Below, in pieces: positions 1 to 7,253 of a DNA stretch of 64,000 bases. Within the stretch, counting starts at the first letter, position 1. Each line of letters starts with the position of its first letter. Position numbers and translations under genes: made by a program. This DNA comes from UBA4738 sp002413305 (GTDB lineage: Bacteria; Actinomycetota; UBA4738). Where the stretch lies: assembly GCA_036847185.1 (NCBI GenBank), contig DAIUAM010000001.1, positions 124,001 to 188,000 of the forward strand, given 5' to 3'. Below the pieces are notes generated by a model that saw nothing but the letters and a program-made list of their open reading frames with translations, had not been told where the DNA came from and ran no database searches.

Positions 1-891
1 GCCCTGGCGACGCCCGTCCAGTGGACCGTCTCCGTGGTCTCCCCGCCGAACCCCCAGGCCGGCGTGGCCCCCTCGGCGACGGACTCCGGGACGGGGATCC
101 CCGGGCAGGGCCAGAACGATCTCGTCGAGCAGGATGCCTCGGGCGGGATCGAGGACATCCCGTGGACGTCAGGGCTCGGGTGGGGGAGCCCCGTGGACCT
201 GGGCGGCGTGTTCGCCTCTGCGCCGGCCGCCGCCTCGGACAGCCCGGGCCAGCTCCGCGTGTTCGCCCTGGGGACCGACGGCAACCTCTACTGGGACACG
301 CGGACGAACAAGGGGGTGTGGTCCGGCTGGATCTCCCTGGGCGGAGGCGGCTTCACGTCCCGCCCGGCGGCGGTCTCGTGGGGCCCGAACCGGGTCGACC
401 TGTTCATCCGAGGGCCCAGCGGGAGCCTCCTTCATCGCTGGCTGAACACCGCGACGTGGTCGAACTGGGAGGACCTTGGCGGCATCCTGGCTGCGGGGAC
501 CGGCCCCTCCGTCGCGTCGATGGGCTCGAACAAGCTGGAGGTGTTCGTCCAGGCCACGAACGGCGCCCTCGACGTGAAGACGTATGCACCGTGGAAATGG
601 TCCGGGTGGGGGACGCTGGGCGGCATCATGATCGGGGAGGCCGGGGCGGCGTCCCCAACGACCGACGAGGTCGACGTGTTCGTGCGGGGCACGGACAACC
701 GGATCTCGTACCGGGTCCTGACCACGAGCTGGACGAACTGGAAGGGGCTGGAAGGGAACCTCATCGCCGGGCCGGCCGCGGCGTCCCCGATCGACGGCGA
801 CCTGGCGGTCGACGCGTTGGTGAGCGGTGGGACCCTGCAGGAACGGAGGTTCCACCAGGGCATCTGGTCCGCCTGGGCTCCGCTCCCCTGA
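1..891 (+). CDS. PLL-like beta-propeller protein, C-terminal part
   Basis: The reading frame is open from the first base of the window, so the start lies upstream and only about the last 296 residues are seen. The visible part has at least four or five repeats of roughly 45-50 residues, each with a W-x-x-W-x-x-L-G-G signature (WSGWISLGG, WSNWEDLGG, WSGWGTLGG, WTNWKGLEG). This matches the DUF346/PLL-type fold, in which blades form a lectin-like beta-propeller (family knowledge). A sugar-binding extracellular or wall-associated role is inference; the ligand cannot be read from sequence. The region before the repeats is low-complexity and may be a linker from an N-terminal domain outside the window. 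It ends in TGA, followed by a tRNA gene. Confidence 0.75.
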   Translation, partial: ALATPVQWTVSVVSPPNPQAGVAPSATDSGTGIPGQGQNDLVEQDASGGIEDIPWTSGLGWGSPVDLGGVFASAPAAASDSPGQLRVFALGTDGNLYWDTRTNKGVWSGWISLGGGGFTSRPAAVSWGPNRVDLFIRGPSGSLLHRWLNTATWSNWEDLGGILAAGTGPSVASMGSNKLEVFVQATNGALDVKTYAPWKWSGWGTLGGIMIGEAGAASPTTDEVDVFVRGTDNRISYRVLTTSWTNWKGLEGNLIAGPAAASPIDGDLAVDALVSGGTLQERRFHQGIWSAWAPLP

Positions 892-965
892 CCCGGCTAC
901 GGCGCGCGAGATGCCCCCGTTCCGACCGCGTAGACTGGCTCGGCCCGGCGGTCCGCCGCCGGCAT

Positions 966-1039
966 CGGGACGTAGCGCAGTTTGGTAGCGCGCAGCGTTC
1001 GGGACGCTGAGGTCGCGGGTTCAAATCCCGCCGTCCCGA
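966..1039 (+). tRNA. tRNA-Pro (anticodon CGG)
   Basis: A 74-nt cloverleaf. The acceptor stem CGGGACG (966-972) pairs with CGTCCCG (1032-1038), with discriminator A at 1039. The anticodon stem CAGCG/CGCTG encloses loop TTCGGGA, giving anticodon CGG (codon CCG, proline). The T arm is GCGGG-TTCAAAT-CCCGC. The 3' CCA is not encoded. It stands alone between a propeller gene and a convergent signalling gene. Confidence 0.96.
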
Positions 1040-1087
1040 CTCGGAGGACATTCCGGTCGGCCGACCAGGTATCGCATGCTCTCTCGG

Positions 1088-4000
1088 CTAGCTGCCTTCA
1101 GCGTGATCGGAGGAAGCCGCCACGTCGACCAGGGCCGGCCGTGGTCCGGCACCCAGACTGCTCAGGCGCTGGAGCCACGGCTGCGCGCGCAGCCGTTCGA
1201 AGATCTCCCGGCTCTCGGTGACCAGCGGCCTCGCCTCCGACTCCCGGCCGGTGCCGGCGAGCCATTCCGCGTACTCCAACAGGATGACGGCGAGCCAGAA
1301 CGGCATCCCGAGCTCGCGGAACGATCCCACAGCTGACTTGAACCCGGGCGACACTCGCTCCGCGTCGCCACGGGCGATCGCCAGCCGCGCTCCGAACCGG
1401 ACCCTGTGTGCGTCGACGAAAGGCGTCCTCTCGCCCGGATCGAGCCCGTCGATCAACGAAACGATCTTCTCGACCTTCGGCATGACGTCGGTTGCGAAGG
1501 CGGCCTCCGCCGCCTGGACCAGCCCCAGCTTCACGCCCGGATACTTCCATCCGATCTTGTCGGACACCTGGATGGCCCTCCACCCGGCTTCGAGTGCCTC
1601 CTCCGCCCTTCCCTGAGCCCGGAGGACCGACGACTGCGCCGCGGCGTAGATCGCCCGGTACTGCACATCCTCCGAGTCCTTCAACTCCGCGGCCTCGGCG
1701 AGCAGGAGGGCCGCCTCGGCAACCTCGCCGCGACTCAGGTGGACCTGGACAAGCGGCAGGATGTCCGACGAGACGAACTCGATCGATGCCAGGTCGGGCG
1801 TCTCCCGCACCCGCCGTCCCAGCTCCAGCGCTTCGTCCCATCGACCGGTCGACACGAGGGGGGAGATGCTGCATGAGAGGAACACACCCTCCCACGGCCG
1901 GTCGCCGATGCGCCGGGCCAGCTCGAGGGCCTGTTCGTTGATCCGCAGCCGCTCCTCGGGCCGGTCCTGATACGACTCCACGGACTCCCCAAGGTTGTAG
2001 GAAGCCCGCAGGGCCGCGGAGCCCATGCCGCGTTCCAGCGCCAGGCTCAGCGCGTGGCCGGTCAGCGCGATGTCCTCCTCGGTCCGCCCGCGGAAGGCCA
2101 GGACTCCCCCCTTGGTGATGAGTGCCTGGGCCAGGACTTCGGTGAGCGCCAGTCGCTGGGCGATCTCGATGGCCTGCTCGATGCGCTCGTCGGCCAGCCC
2201 CAGGTCGCCCTTCAACCAGTGAAGGCGCCCGAGCTGCGCGGCCAGCGCGGCCAGGTCCTCGTCGGGGTTGTCGGCGACCAGGACCCCAAACGCCTGCTCC
2301 ATCCGTTGGATGGCCGCGTCGAGCCCGCGCCCGGAGAGTTGCTCGATCTCGCCGAGCCGGGCCGAGACGCGAGCCGCCGGGTGGGTCAGGCCCTGCGATC
2401 CGAAGGCCGCGATGGCCCGCTCGTAGTGCGACCGCGCGGCGTCGGCTCTGCCCGCCGCCCACGCCATGCGGCCCGCTCGCTCGTGCAGCTCGGCGTCGCG
2501 AACGGGATCCTGGGTGAGCTCGATGGCGTGTTCGAAGTACCGTTGAGCCTCCGCGCTCGCGGCCAATGACGCGGCCCGCTCGCCCGCCCGGGTCAGCATG
2601 TCCCGGGCCGTGTCCCTGATGGCCGGCGCGTCGTCAGCCTCGGGCGCCGACTGGTAGGCCTCGAGGTAGTGCGACGCGACGACCTCGATGAGCTCCTCCT
2701 CGTCCGTACCCCACGTTTCCTCGATGAACGCCGCCGCCGCCAGGTGCCTCGCCTTCCGCTCCTTCTTGGAGAGTGTCTGGTAGGCGATCCGCTTCACCAG
2801 GTCCTGCACAAAGCCGTACTGCCCCCGTTCGGGCGAGCGCGAATCTCGCTGCAGCGTCAGGACCTCCTTGCGAACCAGGGAAGCAAGCAGCTGGTCGAGG
2901 TCAGCCTGCGTCCAACCGGACAGCGCGGCCAGGCCCTCCTTGAAGAACGTCTTGCCCAGGACCGAGGCGTCCTGGATCAGCCGTCGTTCGTCCGGGCCGA
3001 GCCCGTCCAGCCGGGCAGCGATGAGCGCGTGGAGGCTACTGGGAACTTCCAGGCGCTCGACCGGACCGGTCGGCCGGTACACCGATCCCTCCCTCACGAG
3101 GAGCTCGCGGTCCAGGAGCATCCGAACCGTCTCCACCGCGTACAGCGGCACCCCCTCGGCCCGCTCCAGGATCCGCGCCTGCAGCTCCGGTGGCAGCCCG
3201 GGCACAAGGCCCTGAAGAAGCTCGTCCATCGCCGCGTTCGGCAAGGGCTCCAGGGACAGCGTCGTGGAGTTCCGGGCGGCGCCCCACGTCGGCCGGCGAT
3301 CCGCAAGCTCGGGGCGGGCCAGCGCCAGCACGAAGATGGAGTGGTTCTTCGACCACTCGAGCAGATATTCGATGAAGTCGAGGAGCCCCTCGTCCGCCCA
3401 CTGCATGTCCTCGAAGACCAGGACCACCGGAGCGCGGGTGGCCATCCGTTCGATGAACAGCCGCCAGGCGGAGAAGACGTCCTCTCTGGACGCCGCGCGC
3501 TCGCCCTCTTCGAGCCCCAGCAGGTGGCTCAGCCGCGGCTCCAGCCAGCGCGCCTCCGTCTCGTCCTGGCTGTTGCTCGCGATGGCCTCGCGGAGCTTGG
3601 CGACTGCGGTCGTCTGGTCTTCGCCTTCGATGATCCCGGCCCGCATCCGGATCATCTCCGCGAGCGCCCAGTACGCGACCCCTTCACCGTAGGTGAGGCA
3701 CCGGCCCCGATGCCAAAGGACGCTTTCGGCCAGGCCGTCAACGTACTTGAAGAACTCCCACTGCAACCGCGACTTGCCCAGGCCGGCCACGCCGATGACG
3801 GAGACGAGGTGCGCCGTCCCTTGCTCCGCAGACGCATGGAACAGATCCTTGATCATCCGAAGCTGGCGACCGCGGCCGGTGAAAGGAGGCTCCAGGCCGG
3901 TGGACTTCAGCGCTCCGCCCCGCAGGCCGACCACGCGAACGGCCCGCCACAACGGGATCGAAGCGGCCTTGCCCTTGAGCTCGTGCGTGCCGGCGTCTTC

Positions 4001-4711
4001 GTACACGACGGCCGCCTCGGTGGCCGTGCGGGTCGCCTCTCCGACGAGGACGGTGCCCGGCTGCGCCGCCGACTGGATCCGGGAGGCGGTGTTCACCATG
4101 TCGCCGGCGACCAGCCCCTGCCCCTGGGCGTCGGGAGTCACCGCCGCCTCACCGGTCAGGACGCCCGCTCGCGCCCGGAGGGCTCCGGCCCCGACCTCTT
4201 CGCCGAGGGCTGAGACGGCCGCCACGAGATCGAGGGCCGCCCGGACGGCGCGCTCGGCATCGTCCTCCTTCGTCACCGGAGCTCCCCACACCGCCATGAC
4301 CGCGTCGCCGATGAACTTCTCCACGGTGCCGCCGTACCGGGTGATCAGGGTCCGGCAGGTGTCGAAGTACCGCGTCAACAGGTCGCGCACCTCCTCGGCA
4401 TCGCGCTGCTCGGACAACGACGTGAAGCCGACGAGGTCGGCGAACAGCACCGAGACGAGCCGAAGCTCAGTGGAGGGTGTCTGGTCAGCCAGGGCGGCGG
4501 AGGCCGCCTGGCCGGGGGGCACCGGGGACCCACCAAGGGCGGCGCCGCATTCGCCGCAGAACCGCACTCCCTGCTCGTTGGCCGAGCCACAGGTGGGGCA
4601 GACGAGGGCGAGCGGGCGTCCGCAGCCCCCGCAGAACTTGCGTCCTGGCGCGTTCGCCGTCCCGCAGCTCGAACAGATCACCGGCACCTCGATCGGGGCG
4701 GCCCGCCCCAC
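1088..4711 (-). CDS. Adenylate/guanylate cyclase-AAA ATPase-TPR protein
   Basis: A 1207-residue multidomain signalling protein. Two zinc ribbons lie at the N terminus (Cys13/16/27/30 and Cys38/41/52/55). A class III nucleotide cyclase domain follows (about 83-260), with metal-binding Asp92 in FADLVGFT and Asp136 in FIGDAVMAVWG; Glu131-Lys132 suggest an active enzyme. Next is a STAND/AAA-type ATPase with Walker A GVAGLGKSR and a Walker B-like VVLVFEDMQWAD, then a long helical TPR-like C-terminal half. The architecture is common in Actinobacteria, usually as orphan signalling proteins. The GTG at 4711 is chosen because a -10-like CATACT lies 7 nt upstream with no Shine-Dalgarno, suggesting a leaderless transcript. 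cAMP versus cGMP and the input signal are unknown. No membrane segments are seen, so it is probably cytoplasmic. Confidence 0.88.
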   Translation of the reverse strand: MGRAAPIEVPVICSSCGTANAPGRKFCGGCGRPLALVCPTCGSANEQGVRFCGECGAALGGSPVPPGQAASAALADQTPSTELRLVSVLFADLVGFTSLSEQRDAEEVRDLLTRYFDTCRTLITRYGGTVEKFIGDAVMAVWGAPVTKEDDAERAVRAALDLVAAVSALGEEVGAGALRARAGVLTGEAAVTPDAQGQGLVAGDMVNTASRIQSAAQPGTVLVGEATRTATEAAVVYEDAGTHELKGKAASIPLWRAVRVVGLRGGALKSTGLEPPFTGRGRQLRMIKDLFHASAEQGTAHLVSVIGVAGLGKSRLQWEFFKYVDGLAESVLWHRGRCLTYGEGVAYWALAEMIRMRAGIIEGEDQTTAVAKLREAIASNSQDETEARWLEPRLSHLLGLEEGERAASREDVFSAWRLFIERMATRAPVVLVFEDMQWADEGLLDFIEYLLEWSKNHSIFVLALARPELADRRPTWGAARNSTTLSLEPLPNAAMDELLQGLVPGLPPELQARILERAEGVPLYAVETVRMLLDRELLVREGSVYRPTGPVERLEVPSSLHALIAARLDGLGPDERRLIQDASVLGKTFFKEGLAALSGWTQADLDQLLASLVRKEVLTLQRDSRSPERGQYGFVQDLVKRIAYQTLSKKERKARHLAAAAFIEETWGTDEEELIEVVASHYLEAYQSAPEADDAPAIRDTARDMLTRAGERAASLAASAEAQRYFEHAIELTQDPVRDAELHERAGRMAWAAGRADAARSHYERAIAAFGSQGLTHPAARVSARLGEIEQLSGRGLDAAIQRMEQAFGVLVADNPDEDLAALAAQLGRLHWLKGDLGLADERIEQAIEIAQRLALTEVLAQALITKGGVLAFRGRTEEDIALTGHALSLALERGMGSAALRASYNLGESVESYQDRPEERLRINEQALELARRIGDRPWEGVFLSCSISPLVSTGRWDEALELGRRVRETPDLASIEFVSSDILPLVQVHLSRGEVAEAALLLAEAAELKDSEDVQYRAIYAAAQSSVLRAQGRAEEALEAGWRAIQVSDKIGWKYPGVKLGLVQAAEAAFATDVMPKVEKIVSLIDGLDPGERTPFVDAHRVRFGARLAIARGDAERVSPGFKSAVGSFRELGMPFWLAVILLEYAEWLAGTGRESEARPLVTESREIFERLRAQPWLQRLSSLGAGPRPALVDVAASSDHAEGS

Positions 4712-4724
4712 GTCCCTGAGTATG
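4712..4724 (-). promoter_or_regulatory. Candidate leaderless -10 element
   Basis: On the minus strand CATACT (4724-4719) sits 7 nt before the GTG of the cyclase gene, with no Shine-Dalgarno between. No convincing -35 is seen. It is consistent with transcription starting at or next to the start codon. Confidence 0.4.
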
Positions 4725-4826
4725 CGTGCAGCCTCTGAGGGTACTCGGGCCGATGACCTGGCGGAAGACTGAACGCCACATCGAGCGGAAGCGAGTCATC
4801 AGTCGGCTCGAACCTCCGGGCTGGCC

Positions 4827-4855
4827 TCGACACGTAGCGGCAGTGCCCGTAGGCT
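4827..4855 (+). promoter_or_regulatory. Leaderless promoter of the Mtb12-like lipoprotein gene
   Basis: A -35 TCGACA (4827-4832; 5/6 to TTGACA), a 17-nt spacer and a -10 TAGGCT (4850-4855) are followed 6 nt later by the GTG at 4862. There is no ribosome binding site, so the mRNA probably begins at the start codon. Confidence 0.55.
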
Positions 4856-4861
4856 GCACCG

Positions 4862-5389
4862 GTGACCTCGCGACCGATCAGATTCATGCTCGTGGCTGCG
4901 GTAGTGGTGTTGGCCGGCTGTTCCGGAGGCAGCGGATCGACCGGCACCTCCCCGGGGGGACAAACCTCGAGCAGCTCCTCGTCGAACACATCCGCGAGTC
5001 CGCCGTCGAGCGCGGCGATCGAAGCCGAGATCCGTTCGAACTGGCAAACCTTCTTCGAAGGCAGCACCTCCGCCGACCAGAAGGCGGCGGTCCTGCAGAA
5101 CGGGGCCGCCTTCCTTCCGATCATCCGGGCACAGGCCGACACCGCGCTGGCGAAGAGCGTCAGCGTGACGATCTCCGGCGTCCAGATCATCTCGGCGAAC
5201 ACCGCCATCGTGACCTACACGATCCTCCTGAACGACAAGCCGGCCCTGAACACCGTGAAGGGAGAGGCCGTGCTCGAGGGCGGGACGTGGAAGGTGAAGA
5301 CCGGCAGCTTCTGCGGACTCCTCGGGCTGGAGGGCGTGAAGACGCCGTTGTGCCCAGCTGCCGGCGCCACCGGTTCCCCGACGCCCTGA
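4862..5389 (+). CDS. Mtb12-like lipoprotein
   Basis: A 175-residue secreted lipoprotein. The N terminus has two basic residues, a hydrophobic stretch and the lipobox LAGC, with the modified cysteine at about residue 20, followed by a Gly/Ser-rich tether. The mature part resembles the C-terminal domain of the mycobacterial low-molecular-weight antigen MTB12: a helix with NWQTFFEGST and a run like KAAVLQNG, then alternating strands. The function of that family is not established. The GTG at 4862 is chosen because it precedes the signal peptide and sits 6 nt after a -10 element. It lies between a divergent signalling gene and rpsD, with no clear functional link. Confidence 0.72.
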   Translation: MTSRPIRFMLVAAVVVLAGCSGGSGSTGTSPGGQTSSSSSSNTSASPPSSAAIEAEIRSNWQTFFEGSTSADQKAAVLQNGAAFLPIIRAQADTALAKSVSVTISGVQIISANTAIVTYTILLNDKPALNTVKGEAVLEGGTWKVKTGSFCGLLGLEGVKTPLCPAAGATGSPTP

Positions 5390-5528
5390 CGGTCCGCAGA
5401 TCCTGCCGAGCCGGCGATCGGCCGAGCGTGTCAGCTGATCCGCCAGTATGGGACAATGGCTAGCCGCGCCAGCGCAAACCATCGCCCGCGCCCGGAGACC
5501 CGACCGTACCCTCCCAAGAGGAAGCCGT

Positions 5529-6131
5529 ATGCAGAAGATCGGACCGAAACACCGGATGTGCCGCAGGGTCGGCGCCGCGGTCTGCGGGCGCCCGAACTGC
5601 CCGACGAACAAGCGGCCCTACCCACCCGGCCAGCACGGACGGGCCCGTCGCCGCCTCACGGAGTACCACCTGCGGATGCTCGAGAAGCAGAAGCTCCGTT
5701 CGATGTACGGGGTCGGGGAGCGGCAGTTCCGGCGGTACTTCGCCGAAGCCACGCGCCGTCAGGGCGTGACCGGCGAGGAACTGCTCCGGCTGCTCGAGAC
5801 CCGTCTCGACGCCATGGTGCTTCGGCTGGGCTTCGCCCAGACGCTCCCCCAGGCCCGCCAGCTCGTGTCGCACGGACACGTCCTGCTGGACGGCAAGCAG
5901 GTCAACATCCCGTCCATCGCGGTCCGGCCCGGCCAGTCCATCGAGGCCACCCGAGCGGCGAAGAACTTCGTCTCGGTGCGCGAAGCACTCGAGGTGACGC
6001 CCGATCCGCCTGTCTACCTGGAGCGGGACAAGGGCAACGTGAGCGGGAGCCTGACCCGGCTACCCGAGCGAGACGAGATCCCGCTGCCGGTCGAAGTGGA
6101 CGAGCGGCTCATCGTCGAGTTCATGTCCTAG
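5529..6131 (+). CDS. rpsD: 30S ribosomal protein S4
   Basis: A 200-residue S4, the primary 16S rRNA-binding protein of the small-subunit body. The RPYPPGQHG segment, the EKQK/FRRY region, the S4 RNA-binding domain (LETRLDAMVLRLGF, ARQLVSHGHV) and the C-terminal IVEF are all present. The frame is open back to 5448, but the ATG at 5529 is chosen because AGAGGAAG lies just upstream and the family N terminus begins here. The N-terminal metal-binding motif is unusual: His8, Cys11, Cys19 and Cys24 take the positions of the four cysteines of zinc-type S4. The gene is not in the usual rpsM-rpsK-rpsD-rpoA cluster. Confidence 0.95.
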   Translation: MQKIGPKHRMCRRVGAAVCGRPNCPTNKRPYPPGQHGRARRRLTEYHLRMLEKQKLRSMYGVGERQFRRYFAEATRRQGVTGEELLRLLETRLDAMVLRLGFAQTLPQARQLVSHGHVLLDGKQVNIPSIAVRPGQSIEATRAAKNFVSVREALEVTPDPPVYLERDKGNVSGSLTRLPERDEIPLPVEVDERLIVEFMS

Positions 6132-6168
6132 CACGAACGATCCGGGCGCAGCGGGCAGGTCGGACTCC

Positions 6169-7164
6169 GTGCCGCGGGCGCTGATCACCGGGATCACGGG
6201 CCAGGACGGCCGGTACCTCGCCGAGTACCTCCACGGGCGAGGCTACGACGTCTTCGGCCTGGTCGCCGGCCAGGCCAATCCCCGGGGCGACGACGTGCGC
6301 GAGCAGTTCCCGTTCGTCGAGCTGATCGGGGGCGACCTGAGCGACCTCCCGTCCCTGATCGCGGCCGTCGAGCTCAGCCAGCCGGACGAGGTCTACAACC
6401 TGGGGGCCATCTCCTTCGTCGCGCTCTCGTTCAAGCAGCCGGAGCTGACGGCCAACGTGACCGGGCTGGGCGTCCTGCGGATGCTCCACGCCATCCGGGT
6501 GGTGGGCGGGACCGGGCCGAAGAACTCGATCAAGTTCTATCAGGCCTCCTCCAGTGAGATGTTCGGACAGGTCCGTTCGTCGCCCCAGAACGAGGACACC
6601 CCGTTCCATCCGAGGAGCCCGTATGGCGTGTCGAAGGTGTTCGGGCATCACACCACGATCAACTACCGGGAGTCCTACGACCTCTTCGCCTGCAGCGGCA
6701 TCCTGTTCAACCACGAGAGTCGTCGGAGGGGTCTCGAGTTCGTCACTCGGAAGGTCACGAACGCGGTGGCCAGGATCAAGCTCGGGCTCCAGAACGAACT
6801 GGCGCTGGGGAATCTCGATGCCAGGCGCGACTGGGGGTTCGCCGGCGACTACGTGCGCGCGATGTGGCTGATGCTGCAGCAGCCCGAACCCGACGACTAC
6901 GTCATCGGGACCGGCGTGACCCACTCCGTGCGCCAGATGGTGGCCGCGGCGTTCGTTGCCGCCGAGATCGAGGACTGGGAGAAGTACGTGGTCGTGGACG
7001 AGCGGTACCTGCGGCCCGCCGACGTCGAGGAGCTGGTCGCGGACGCCTCGAAGGCCCGCCGCGTGCTCGGCTGGGAGCCGACCGTGGGGTTCGACGAGCT
7101 GATCACCGGCATGGTGCGGTCCGATCTGGAGCTCGAACAGGAGAAGGCCACCCGGCACCGGTAG
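6169..7164 (+). CDS. gmd: GDP-mannose 4,6-dehydratase
   Basis: A 331-residue extended short-chain dehydrogenase. The NAD(P)-binding glycine motif GITGQDG is at residues 8-14, followed by the family-typical ASSSEMFG segment and the catalytic YxxxK in SPYGVSK. FNHESRRRG and the region around RRDWGFAGDYVRAMW match Gmd closely. The enzyme converts GDP-D-mannose to GDP-4-keto-6-deoxy-D-mannose, the precursor of fucose, rhamnose and related GDP-deoxyhexoses. Length is at the short end of the family. The GTG at 6169 has GGCAGG upstream. It is the first gene of a surface-glycan locus. No dedicated GDP-fucose synthase or reductase is next to it, so the final sugar is unknown. Confidence 0.92.
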   Translation: MPRALITGITGQDGRYLAEYLHGRGYDVFGLVAGQANPRGDDVREQFPFVELIGGDLSDLPSLIAAVELSQPDEVYNLGAISFVALSFKQPELTANVTGLGVLRMLHAIRVVGGTGPKNSIKFYQASSSEMFGQVRSSPQNEDTPFHPRSPYGVSKVFGHHTTINYRESYDLFACSGILFNHESRRRGLEFVTRKVTNAVARIKLGLQNELALGNLDARRDWGFAGDYVRAMWLMLQQPEPDDYVIGTGVTHSVRQMVAAAFVAAEIEDWEKYVVVDERYLRPADVEELVADASKARRVLGWEPTVGFDELITGMVRSDLELEQEKATRHR

Positions 7165-7253
7165 GTGAGCAAGCTTGCATTATCCGGCCGTGGTGTGAGA
7201 TGAACTGCCCGGAGTCCATCCGGACTCCCGTCTTGTCGGGGGGCATCGCGTCG

